Below, one piece after another: positions 1 to 7,908 of a stretch of 64,000 nucleotides of DNA. Made by a program: the position numbers and the translations under genes. The stretch covers positions 86,434 through 150,433 of the forward strand of contig JAJFKG010000016.1 of the NCBI GenBank assembly GCA_021773335.1, read 5' to 3'. Every line of letters starts with the position of its first letter. The stretch's first letter is position 1. This stretch comes from Gammaproteobacteria bacterium (GTDB taxonomy: Bacteria; Pseudomonadota; Gammaproteobacteria; JAJFKG01). Below the pieces are notes generated by a model, which saw only the letters and a list, made by a program, of their open reading frames with translations, was not told the DNA's origin and searched no databases.

Positions 1-711
1 AGGATTACCCTGACTGTCGCGGATTTTTTCTTTTTCTAAAATATCTGAATAATACAGGGTATTTGAATCGCTAGGATCTGACGTGTAACGTACAGCCACC
101 ATATTACGGCCATCTGTCACCACACAATTCAATAAGGTTATTTCGTCAATACCATACTCGCGCTGCAATTCACGCATTTGATTGATCGTGATTTCGAATA
201 CTTCTGCCATATTTTCTGGTGTTGCTTCAGTATAACGTTGTTTAAAATTATGGATACAACGTGCAAAGAAGTGTTCTGAATCTGTCTGGCCTTTGATCCA
301 ATCATATATGTCATCAGGTAACACACGCCGGATGTGGCGTTTAAGCTTCTCAAAACCTTTCAAAGTGCCATTATGCATAAACAAAAATTGATTATAGTGA
401 AATGGATGGCAATTAAATTCCGAGACTCCTCCCATGCTCGCTGCACGTACATGCGCAAAAAAATTATGCGAGCGAATATTGGGTGTCATATATAAAAGGT
501 TGCGATCATTCCACGCCGGGCGTATTGAACTAAACACCGCCGGTATCGGCCCCACATCCGGCGCATACCAACCAAGACCAAAACCATCACCGTTCAGCGC
601 GGTATGTGACTCACGTGCATGCTGACTCTGACTAATCAAAGAGTTTGCTGGTTCATACAGGACACGATGCAAAATAATGGGATCACCGTGATAAGCAAGA
701 AATCGACACAT
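1..711 (-). CDS. Class II glutamine amidotransferase (YafJ/EgtC-like), 3' end cut by window
   Basis: An open frame of 237 codons runs from ATG at 711 off the left edge of the window. The product begins Met-Cys-Arg-Phe-Leu-Ala-Tyr, so Cys2 becomes the N-terminal nucleophile after Met removal, as in class II (Ntn) glutamine amidotransferases. Other family marks are NGDGFGLGWY (about residues 40-49) and the HNGT motif near residue 113, which normally binds glutamine. The family releases ammonia from glutamine or acts as a gamma-glutamyl amidohydrolase. The stand-alone YafJ type has no fused synthase domain, and its substrate is unclear. EgtC of ergothioneine synthesis is related, but no other egt gene is visible. 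Family call is secure; the substrate is unknown. Confidence 0.85.
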   Translation of the reverse strand, partial: MCRFLAYHGDPIILHRVLYEPANSLISQSQHARESHTALNGDGFGLGWYAPDVGPIPAVFSSIRPAWNDRNLLYMTPNIRSHNFFAHVRAASMGGVSEFNCHPFHYNQFLFMHNGTLKGFEKLKRHIRRVLPDDIYDWIKGQTDSEHFFARCIHNFKQRYTEATPENMAEVFEITINQMRELQREYGIDEITLLNCVVTDGRNMVAVRYTSDPSDSNTLYYSDILEKEKIRDSQGNP

Positions 712-1029
712 CGTTTATTCTCAACTGTTTTTTTTGAAGCAAGGCTTCTTTCAAGCCCATTTTACTTAGTATAGTGCAAGCCACACCCAATAGAACAGGG
801 TAAACATGATTATCGATCATTCTTTATGGCTGACACAATGTAACCACTTGTAGACAACAATCTTTTGAAAAAAGATGTTATACTCCCTGGCGGCACTGTC
901 AAAACTATTCAAACAATAGCCATGATAGTCCGCTGGCCCGCAAGACGGAGGAACGACACATTCAAGCCAAGGCTGGCTTGCCAAAGCTAGTGCTAACCTG
1001 GCTGACAATGGTTATTGGGAAAACCCATT
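712..1029. other. Intergenic region between the amidotransferase and padR genes
   Basis: This 318-base stretch separates two divergent genes. I see no convincing gene. A 63-residue minus-strand frame here has no recognisable features. A TATACT hexamer lies near 879-884 in the plus direction, but no good -35 box sits at normal spacing. No tRNA-like or clear terminator fold was found. Confidence 0.4.
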
Positions 1030-1614
1030 ATGGCACGTACAAATAAAACCCAATTTGCAATCTTAGGCTTTTTAACCAAACGTCCGATGTCCGGCTACGA
1101 TATGCAACGCATACTCGAAAAAATATCGCGCTTCCATTGGTCAGAAAGCAATGCACAATTGTATCCTATCTTAAAACGCCTTGAGACCAATGCTATGGTC
1201 ACATCGCAAATCGATGCCGCCAGTGGCGAGCGTAAACGGCGGCTTTATTCAATCACAGATTTGGGCAGACAAGCCATTCTCGATTGGCTAAAACGACCGA
1301 TAGAATTACCCAAATATCGCGAAGAAATCTTGTTGAAATTGAGTCTCGGTTATAACTTACCGGTCTCTCAATCCATTAAGCATGTTCAAAACTACCAAGA
1401 AGAATTATTAACACAAGTAAAATATTTAGAAACGATAGAAGAACATCTTCGCGTGGATCATGCAGGTTTAGCAAACCAACCTTTCTTATTAATCGTTTTT
1501 CACCACAATCGCTTAGTTATTGAAGCAAAACTTAAGTGGTGTGAAGATACACTATTGAAACTGGCGAAGATAACAGAAACGGTTAAAGAGAAAAAAACCG
1601 TAGATTCTGCATAA
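1030..1614 (+). CDS. PadR family transcriptional regulator
   Basis: A 194-residue protein with an N-terminal PadR winged helix. The stretch FAILGFLTKRPMSGYDMQ (about 9-26) and the following LYPILKRLE helix and GERKRRLYSIT wing are typical. The C-terminal half is helical and resembles the Vir-type dimerisation domain of longer PadR proteins, with repeated Leu/Glu/Lys spacing. PadR proteins usually repress neighbouring detoxification or transport genes in response to small aromatic or amphipathic ligands. The ATG at 1030 is preferred over the TTG at 1015 because MARTNK leads directly into the domain. It faces the convergent aldehyde dehydrogenase gene, so its target is not evident. Confidence 0.85.
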   Translation: MARTNKTQFAILGFLTKRPMSGYDMQRILEKISRFHWSESNAQLYPILKRLETNAMVTSQIDAASGERKRRLYSITDLGRQAILDWLKRPIELPKYREEILLKLSLGYNLPVSQSIKHVQNYQEELLTQVKYLETIEEHLRVDHAGLANQPFLLIVFHHNRLVIEAKLKWCEDTLLKLAKITETVKEKKTVDSA

Positions 1615-1655
1615 AGACACGCAGTAACCGTAGCACGTAGCCTTGATAAGCAGCC

Positions 1656-1749
1656 GTAGCCCGGATAAGCGCGGGACGCGCGTCATCCGGGGAGGGTGTT
1701 TGCCATTGCGGTTCCCGGATGACGTTGCTGCGCAACTTATCCGGGCTAC
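1656..1749. repeat. REP-like inverted repeat (GTAGCCCGGATAAG arms)
   Basis: The 14-base arm GTAGCCCGGATAAG (1656-1669) is repeated in inverted orientation as CTTATCCGGGCTAC (1736-1749). Between the arms lie further internal matches, CATCCGGG and CCCGGATG. A variant half, GTAGCCTTGATAAG, lies just before it at 1637-1650 and recurs at 45522. This looks like a bacterial REP/BIME-type repeat at the 3' ends of two convergent genes, where it could form a stem-loop. Confidence 0.65.
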
Positions 1750-1820
1750 CTCTGGGCTTGACCAGAAGACAGCAGTATACATTGAGCTTGGCGCAGAGAC
1801 AGTAGTCTATAAAACTGTCC

Positions 1821-3212
1821 TTACCAAGTCGCTGAGCGCAACACCATCATCTTTTCGTAGGTCATATCTTCCATAGAATATGGAATACCACCAACACCAA
1901 GGCCTGATTCTTTACGCCCACCAAATGGCATCCAATCAACCCGAAATGCAGTATTGTCATTTACCATCACCGCACGTGCTTCAAGCCGATTCACCATATC
2001 CATTGCCACATCAATAGCTTTAGTAAACACGGCTGCTTGGAAAGCAAAAGGTAAAGCATTCGCGTAGGCTATCGCTTGCTCTTGCTTATCGTAACTATTG
2101 ATACATACAACAGGACCAAAGATTTCTTCCCGGCACACGCGCGAATCTAACGGTGGATTGAGCAACACCGTCGGCGCATAGCAAGTTGCTGAAATTTTGT
2201 TACCGCCACATAATAATTTAGCACCTTTAGTGACGGCTTCTTTTACCCATTCATCGACACGATCCACTTCTTTACTACTAATTAAAGGACCAACTTCCGT
2301 ACTTGGATCAACCGGATCACCGACCACTAACTTCTCTGCTGCCTTTGCCATCGATTTCGCTAAACGCTTGACAATGTCACTGTGTGCAAAGATCCGTTGT
2401 ACAGATACACATACTTGTCCAGCATGATAAAACCCACCTTTCATCAGAATAGGCAAGGCATCATCAAGATCCGCGTCGGCAGCAATAATTGCTGGTGCGG
2501 CACCGCCGTGCTCTAAAGCACAATGGGCACCATGCGGTAATAATGATCGTAAATGCCAACCAACACGCCCCGAACCAATAAAAGATAAAAAACTAATACG
2601 CGGATCTTGCAAGACCTTTTCCGCTACGCTTGGTTCGCACATAATGACTTTACACCATTCTTCAGGCAAGCCTGCTTCATACAACATATTAACAACGTTA
2701 AAGCAAGAAATCGGCGTGGTGCTGGCCGGTTTGACTAACACAGGGCAGCCCACAGCAATAGCCGGCACGACTTGGTGAATAATTAGGTTCATTGGATGAT
2801 TAAACGCACTAATCGCTAAGACTACGCCTACTGGTTGGCGAATGGTAAATGCCTTACGGTGTTGTGATGAAGGCGTTATTCCCATCGGGATTTCAGTCCC
2901 AGTCATACGACCAATATGCTCGATTGCTACTTTAATGCCTTGAATCGCGCGATCGGCTTCAACGATCGAATCCATCAAGGGTTTCCCCCCTTCTTCTGCC
3001 GAGGCATGCGCCATTTCATCGCGTCGACTTGAAAAAAGCTGATATAACTTTTCTAATATCTCGATGCGTTTATACGCAGGTAACCATGCACTGCGATCTT
3101 CATAAGTTTTATGGGCAGTATCCAAGGCTTGCATGACATAGGCCTCGTCATGTTTGGGAACCGTCTTAATTAAATGTTCGTCGTATGGCGATAAAACTTT
3201 TAATTCTGGCAT
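1821..3212 (-). CDS. NAD(P)-dependent aldehyde dehydrogenase
   Basis: A 463-residue aldehyde dehydrogenase superfamily enzyme that oxidises an aldehyde to the acid with NAD(P)+. The catalytic set is complete: Asn138 (FNHP), Lys161 (VKPAS), the general base Glu234 (LEHGG) and the nucleophile Cys268 (GQVCVS). A GSGRVG loop near 213-218 corresponds to the Rossmann nucleotide site. The length is slightly under the usual 480-500, from a short N terminus. It lies 39 bases downstream of an acetolactate-synthase-like gene on the same strand, so the two are probably co-transcribed, and the aldehyde may come from that ThDP enzyme's pathway. Substrate cannot be assigned; lactaldehyde- or succinate-semialdehyde-type members are possible. 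Confidence 0.88.
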   Translation of the reverse strand: MPELKVLSPYDEHLIKTVPKHDEAYVMQALDTAHKTYEDRSAWLPAYKRIEILEKLYQLFSSRRDEMAHASAEEGGKPLMDSIVEADRAIQGIKVAIEHIGRMTGTEIPMGITPSSQHRKAFTIRQPVGVVLAISAFNHPMNLIIHQVVPAIAVGCPVLVKPASTTPISCFNVVNMLYEAGLPEEWCKVIMCEPSVAEKVLQDPRISFLSFIGSGRVGWHLRSLLPHGAHCALEHGGAAPAIIAADADLDDALPILMKGGFYHAGQVCVSVQRIFAHSDIVKRLAKSMAKAAEKLVVGDPVDPSTEVGPLISSKEVDRVDEWVKEAVTKGAKLLCGGNKISATCYAPTVLLNPPLDSRVCREEIFGPVVCINSYDKQEQAIAYANALPFAFQAAVFTKAIDVAMDMVNRLEARAVMVNDNTAFRVDWMPFGGRKESGLGVGGIPYSMEDMTYEKMMVLRSATW

Positions 3213-3251
3213 AGCTAATCCTTTTGCTCTATTACTTTAGATAAAACTCGC

Positions 3252-4895
3252 TTACAAACTACACGTCTTTGAATGCAATTCGTGATAAAGCACGCGTACA
3301 TTTTCGGAGTAATCGACCGGTACTTCAATCACGTGCACACCTTTGCTATCTAAGCATTTGCCAAGTACTTTGACAAAATCGGGGGTCTTTTCGATACGGT
3401 GGCCATGCGCACCATAAGCTTCAGCATATTTGACAAAATCGGGGTTACCATAATCCAAACCAAAATCGTGTAACCCCATAGTTGCTTGCTTCCATTTAAT
3501 CATGCCATAGCCGTTATCACGTAAAACAATCACGACCAAATCTAATTTAAAACGCACAGCAGTTTCTAATTCTTGTGAATTCATCATAAAACCACCATCA
3601 CCACAAATCGCAACGACTTTGCGTTCTGGATGAACAATACGTGCGCCAAGTGCTGAGGGCAAACCTGCACCCATGCTTGCCAGCGCATTGTCTAAGAGTA
3701 AGGTTTTAGCATTATGTGCCATATAATTACGTGCAAACCATATCTTATACATACCATTATCCAAAGTCACAATACCATCAGACGGTAAGACACGGCGCAC
3801 ATCAGCTACCAAACGTTGTGGTATTAATGGAAAACGCTCATCATCTTGCTTTTCCAAGATATGCTCATCAACTTCCTTTTTGATTTTGGCGTAATAATCC
3901 GATTCCCAACGGTCTTGGCGTTTAATAACATCCGCCATTTGATCAATCGCACTAGTAATATCTCCCACAACTTCTAAAGTCGGAAAATACACTTCATCAA
4001 TTTCTGCGGAAAAGAAATTGATATGAATAACTTTCAAGTCACCTTCAGGATGCATAAAGAATGGTGGCTTTTCAATAACATCATGGCCAACGTTTATAAT
4101 TAAATCCGCACGGTTAATGGCGCAATGAATATAATCATTTTCTGATAAGGCTGCTGTCCCTAAAAACAGTGGATCATTTTCATCTAATACGCCTTTACCC
4201 ATCTGGGTATTAAAAAAATGCAAGCCGGTTTTATCAATGAATTTACGTAACGCAACCGATGTCGCTTTACGGTTAGCACCCGCACCAATTAACACAAGTG
4301 GACGCCTGGCATCCTCAATCATTTGCACTGCTTTTTTAATCACGCTTGAGTCTGGTTGTGGGCGCTCCACCTCTGTTACTTTAAATAAAGGAGAATCACA
4401 ATTTTCACGCGCAATATCTTCAGGCAACTCAAGATGGACTGCACCGGGTCTTTCTTCTTCTGCGAGACGAAATGCCTCTCGTACAATGGAAGGAATCAAA
4501 TTACCATTAACGATTTGACGCGAGTACTTAGTAATCGGTGACATCATCTCAACCGTATTAATAATTTGAAAACGCCCTTGTTTACTTTTGAGGATAGGCT
4601 TTTGCCCTGTAATCATTAAAATCGGCATTGCACCTAATTGTGCGTAAGCTGCCGCCGTGACTAAGTTTGTCGCACCAGGGCCCAATGTTGACATACACAC
4701 ACCTGTTTTACCGGTCAAACGACCATAGGTCGCGGCCATAAAACCAGCAGCTTGCTCATGTCGTGTCACCACAAGTTTGATCTTTGAATTACGGATAGAC
4801 TCTAATAGATCGAGGTTTTCTTCTCCAGGAATACCAAAGATATATTCCACACCTTCGTTTTCGAGGGCTTTGACAAATTTATCAGATGCTTTCAT
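3252..4895 (-). CDS. ThDP-dependent acetolactate-synthase-like enzyme
   Basis: A 547-residue enzyme of the thiamine diphosphate family, cytosolic, expected to condense two pyruvates to acetolactate or act on a related 2-oxoacid. The three ThDP domains are present. The catalytic glutamate is Glu47 (TRHEQAA). The central domain has the LVLIGAGA fold start. The cofactor motif GDGGFMMN starts near residue 432 and ends its roughly 30-residue module at RDNGYG. There is no small regulatory (IlvN/IlvH) gene next to it and no other branched-chain gene nearby, which favours a catabolic AlsS-type or side-activity enzyme over anabolic IlvB. The downstream aldehyde dehydrogenase is probably its operon partner. 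The exact reaction is inferred. Confidence 0.8.
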   Translation of the reverse strand: MKASDKFVKALENEGVEYIFGIPGEENLDLLESIRNSKIKLVVTRHEQAAGFMAATYGRLTGKTGVCMSTLGPGATNLVTAAAYAQLGAMPILMITGQKPILKSKQGRFQIINTVEMMSPITKYSRQIVNGNLIPSIVREAFRLAEEERPGAVHLELPEDIARENCDSPLFKVTEVERPQPDSSVIKKAVQMIEDARRPLVLIGAGANRKATSVALRKFIDKTGLHFFNTQMGKGVLDENDPLFLGTAALSENDYIHCAINRADLIINVGHDVIEKPPFFMHPEGDLKVIHINFFSAEIDEVYFPTLEVVGDITSAIDQMADVIKRQDRWESDYYAKIKKEVDEHILEKQDDERFPLIPQRLVADVRRVLPSDGIVTLDNGMYKIWFARNYMAHNAKTLLLDNALASMGAGLPSALGARIVHPERKVVAICGDGGFMMNSQELETAVRFKLDLVVIVLRDNGYGMIKWKQATMGLHDFGLDYGNPDFVKYAEAYGAHGHRIEKTPDFVKVLGKCLDSKGVHVIEVPVDYSENVRVLYHELHSKTCSL

Positions 4896-5138
4896 AAGGG
4901 TCCCTTTTAGTTATGATTTGCAGGACCGTATATTACGATTTTTTGTCACCCTTCAGCAAATTTTTTGCACTTAACAACAACTTAAACCTTAAAAAGCACC
5001 TAATAGTGATGACGAATGTCATTCAACTTAATCAAAAAACAATGGCGTAGTCTAACGATCCAACAAAGCATTGCATTTTTTGTTCAAATGAAGTACACTG
5101 CTGCTCGAAATTTCTGAGTTATAAAGGAAACCTCAACC

Positions 5139-5675
5139 ATGCGAAAAAGGACATTTGCCTCCATACTCATCACCCTTTCTCTACTGATTAGCGCCTGCTC
5201 AGAACACGATAATAAAGACATCAATGGCCAAGCCATCAATTTTTCAACTTACCAAGGCAAATGGATCGTTATTAATTACTGGGCCACATGGTGTAAACCC
5301 TGCTATGAAGAAATTCCCCAACTCAATGCACTTTATCAAGCAAACCTTGATCGCGTAATTGTATTCGGCGTGAATTTTGATGGTATGCCTGCAGCAGAAC
5401 AACGACAATTTGCAAATCAACAACACATTAAATACCCTTTATTAGCTAACGACCCTGCGCAGCAATTTGGTATCGGTAAAGTCGCTACGCTGCCGGCAAG
5501 CTATGTTATCAATCCGCAAGGCCAATTAGTTGAAGCTTTATTTGGGCCACAGACTCAACACAATCTAGAGGCTGCGATGGGATTTTCACCAAGGCGTGTG
5601 CGTAACATTGAGACTTCTTCAGCAATTACTTTTGTAACTACTGGAGCAAGCCAGAAAGGTGTTATCGATGGCTAA
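5139..5675 (+). CDS. TlpA/ResA-like thioredoxin-fold lipoprotein
   Basis: A 178-residue periplasm-facing thiol-disulfide protein. The N terminus is a lipoprotein signal: a basic start, a hydrophobic core and the lipobox LISAC with Cys20 as the acylated residue. The thioredoxin active site is WCKPC (51-55), followed by a TlpA-type fold with the cis-Pro loop in TLPASYVI. Such proteins reduce or isomerise disulfides in exported proteins or cytochrome c. The C-terminal 30 residues after the fold look unstructured. An AGGAAAC ribosome site precedes the ATG. The end overlaps the acylphosphatase gene by 8 bases, so the two are translationally coupled. Confidence 0.88.
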   Translation: MRKRTFASILITLSLLISACSEHDNKDINGQAINFSTYQGKWIVINYWATWCKPCYEEIPQLNALYQANLDRVIVFGVNFDGMPAAEQRQFANQQHIKYPLLANDPAQQFGIGKVATLPASYVINPQGQLVEALFGPQTQHNLEAAMGFSPRRVRNIETSSAITFVTTGASQKGVIDG

Positions 5676-5940
5676 GGTTTGTTATCACTGTTTTGCCAGC
5701 GGACGTGTGCAGGGCGTTTTTTACCGTGCAAGCGCACGCGCTGAAGCTCGGCGCTTAAACATCAAGGGTTGGGCACGTAATCTTAGTGATGGACGCGTAG
5801 AAGTAATGGCATGTGGCGAAGAAGAAGATGTAAAACTACTGGTGGCATGGCTATGGCAAGGGCCAACCGCCGCTCAAGTGTCCGATGTCAGCAGTAAAAA
5901 TGTTGCCTGGCAAGCGTTCGCTGATTTTAATACTAGTTAG
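5668..5940 (+). CDS. acyP: Acylphosphatase
   Basis: A 90-residue enzyme hydrolysing carboxyl-phosphate bonds of acyl phosphates. The signature GRVQGVFYR places catalytic Arg20 in the phosphate-binding loop, and GWARNLSDGRVEV supplies the catalytic Asn38. The length fits the family. The ATG at 5668 is chosen over an upstream GTG at 5659 because it has an AAAGGTG site in front and gives the normal N terminus. It overlaps the TlpA-like gene by 8 bases and lies 11 bases before queF, so the three probably form one transcript. Confidence 0.92.
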   Translation: MAKVCYHCFASGRVQGVFYRASARAEARRLNIKGWARNLSDGRVEVMACGEEEDVKLLVAWLWQGPTAAQVSDVSSKNVAWQAFADFNTS

Positions 5941-5951
5941 AGGAAACATTA

Positions 5952-6779
5952 ATGGCAATACTTGATCTTGAAAATTCCCCCTTAGGCAAAGATAGTTGTT
6001 ATGACAACGACTATGACACCAATCTCTTATTTGCAATTCCAAGACAAGTTAAACGCGATGAAATCGATGTGCCACAGGATTTACCTTTCGCTGGCGCCGA
6101 CATATGGAATGCCTATGAGCTGTCCTGGCTAAATAACAAAGGTAAACCACAAGTCGCAATTGGTGAATTTATTATTCCCTGCACATCAAAAAATATTATC
6201 GAGTCAAAATCATTAAAGCTCTATCTCAACTCGTTTAACCAAGCGCGTTTTCATCATGAAAACCACGTTAAAGAAACCTTGCAAAACGATTTAAGCCAAG
6301 CCGTTGCTGCTAAGGTAACGGTAAATATAGTAACCCCTCGCGAATTTACGCAACAAGGTATGAAAGAATTGAATGGTACCTGTATTGATGCTTTAGATGT
6401 GATGATTGACACTTATAAGACAGCCCCAAGCTTATTAGGCACAATGAACACTACGTTGGTTGAAGAATTACTTTACTCGAACCTACTAAAATCTAACTGC
6501 CTCGGCACTGGCCAGCCCGATTGGGGCAGCGTACAAATTCATTATCACGGCCCAAAGATTGACCACGAAGGTTTGTTAAAATATATTATTTCTTTCCGTA
6601 ATCATAATGAGTTTCATGAACAGTGCGTAGAACGTATCTTCATGGATATTATGCAATACTGCCAACCTGAAAAACTAACAGTATATGCGCGCTATACACG
6701 CCGAGGCGGACTTGACATCAACCCATTTCGTTCTAACTTTGAAGATTTACCAGAGAATATTCGTATTAGTCGGCAATAA
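5952..6779 (+). CDS. queF: NADPH-dependent 7-cyano-7-deazaguanine (preQ0) reductase QueF
   Basis: A 275-residue long-type (YqcD) QueF that reduces the nitrile of preQ0 to preQ1 in queuosine tRNA modification. The substrate and NADPH motif [13 protein letters not shown] is at 84-96. The nucleophile that forms the thioimide is Cys183 in [12 protein letters not shown], with Asp190 as the acid. The long form carries a second, degenerate T-fold half, as in Escherichia coli and Vibrio. An AGGAAACATTAATG ribosome site supports the start. Its 3' end overlaps convergent rpoH by 14 bases. No other queuosine gene is in the window. Confidence 0.95.
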   Translation: MAILDLENSPLGKDSCYDNDYDTNLLFAIPRQVKRDEIDVPQDLPFAGADIWNAYELSWLNNKGKPQVAIGEFIIPCTSKNIIESKSLKLYLNSFNQARFHHENHVKETLQNDLSQAVAAKVTVNIVTPREFTQQGMKELNGTCIDALDVMIDTYKTAPSLLGTMNTTLVEELLYSNLLKSNCLGTGQPDWGSVQIHYHGPKIDHEGLLKYIISFRNHNEFHEQCVERIFMDIMQYCQPEKLTVYARYTRRGGLDINPFRSNFEDLPENIRISRQ

Positions 6780-7635
6780 CGGCTTTGAGTTTTTTCATCG
6801 CATTTGCTTCGAGTTGACGAATACGCTCTGCCGAGACCTTATATTTTGCCGCAAGATCATGTAACGTCACTTTTTTCTCACTTAACCAGCGCTGCTGTAA
6901 GATATCTTGGCTACGCGCATCCAAGGTTTGCAATGCTGCGTGCAAGTTATGTTGACCGTCGTTGGAAGTATTTTCTAACTCCACCTGCAATGCTGGATTA
7001 GCACTCTGATCTTCAAGATAATGCGCTGGGGCAAAGGTCACGTTGCTATTGTCTTCCGGTGCAGGTCCATCAAAGGCTGCATCATAGGCATTCAAGCGTG
7101 CCTCCATGGTTAACACTTCTTTGGTGCTTACACCTAACTCATTAGCAACCTCTTCAACTTCTGCTTGGCTAAACCAACCCAGACGTTTTTTGGATTTACG
7201 CAGATTGAAAAATAGCTTGCGCTGCGCTTTTGTCGTCGCAACTTTAACGATACGCCAATTACGGATAATAAATTCATGCATCTCAGCTTTGATCCAATGT
7301 ACGGCAAATGACACTAAGCGCACGCCAACATTGGGATCAAAACGCTTCACCGCCTTCATTAATCCAACCGTGCCTTCTTGAATTAAATCTGCCAACGCTA
7401 AACCATAACCGGCATAACCACGCGCGACTTTAACCACGAAACGCAAATGTGCCAAAACCAGCTGACGGGCAGCTTGTAGATCATTAAATTGATGATAGCG
7501 AGCCGCCAGTTCATACTCTTCTTCAGCACTCAACATTGGCACTTGATTAACGCGTTGAATATACGCATCCAAGCTACCAACTGGCGCTGCTACCATGTCG
7601 AAACTGTGGTTAATCGTCTGTAAGTTGGTTCCCAT
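6766..7635 (-). CDS. rpoH: RNA polymerase heat-shock sigma factor RpoH (sigma-32)
   Basis: A 289-residue group 3 sigma factor directing RNA polymerase to heat-shock promoters. Region 1.2 ([20 protein letters not shown]), region 2 ([26 protein letters not shown], core and -10 recognition), the RpoH-box-like [15 protein letters not shown] stretch, and region 4 with a C-terminal helix-turn-helix ([17 protein letters not shown]) are all visible. The RpoH box separates it from RpoD. The ATG at 7635 has an AAGGTG site six bases upstream, better than the ATG at 7653. A perfect CIRCE element lies just upstream, so HrcA repression of rpoH is predicted. It is convergent with queF. Confidence 0.93.
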   Translation of the reverse strand: MGTNLQTINHSFDMVAAPVGSLDAYIQRVNQVPMLSAEEEYELAARYHQFNDLQAARQLVLAHLRFVVKVARGYAGYGLALADLIQEGTVGLMKAVKRFDPNVGVRLVSFAVHWIKAEMHEFIIRNWRIVKVATTKAQRKLFFNLRKSKKRLGWFSQAEVEEVANELGVSTKEVLTMEARLNAYDAAFDGPAPEDNSNVTFAPAHYLEDQSANPALQVELENTSNDGQHNLHAALQTLDARSQDILQQRWLSEKKVTLHDLAAKYKVSAERIRQLEANAMKKLKAVIAD

Positions 7636-7680
7636 TAAAATCACCTTTTTCATTCAGTAAGAACAAGTTACCCGCATATT

Positions 7681-7707
7681 TTAGCACTCTTTGCCTTAGA
7701 GTGCTAA
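7681..7707. promoter_or_regulatory. CIRCE operator (HrcA binding site) upstream of rpoH
   Basis: The sequence TTAGCACTC, nine spacer bases, GAGTGCTAA is an exact match to the CIRCE consensus bound by the repressor HrcA. It sits 45 bases before the preferred rpoH start. On the minus strand a TAAAAT hexamer at its downstream edge has a weak TAGCAC 17 bases upstream, so the operator would cover the promoter. HrcA itself is not in the window. Confidence 0.9.
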
Positions 7708-7908
7708 TTTTGCTGAAAAATCAAATTCCCTAAAAATCATTTACTTTCAATAAATTAGAAAAAACCTCCTGAGCATATAGTCATCGCTCATTTGTGCTTG
7801 AAACCCTCGCCTCTAACTCATTGATTGAGGGTCCCGAATGGGCACCATAAATGCTACACTCTCCAAGGTCGTTAGCTTAGCCACAACAAGAGCAGACAAG
7901 GAAAGTCC

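Noticed and set aside
817..1008. 63-codon minus-strand frame in the padR upstream gap
   Set aside because: No domain, no ribosome site, and it would lie across the probable padR promoter.
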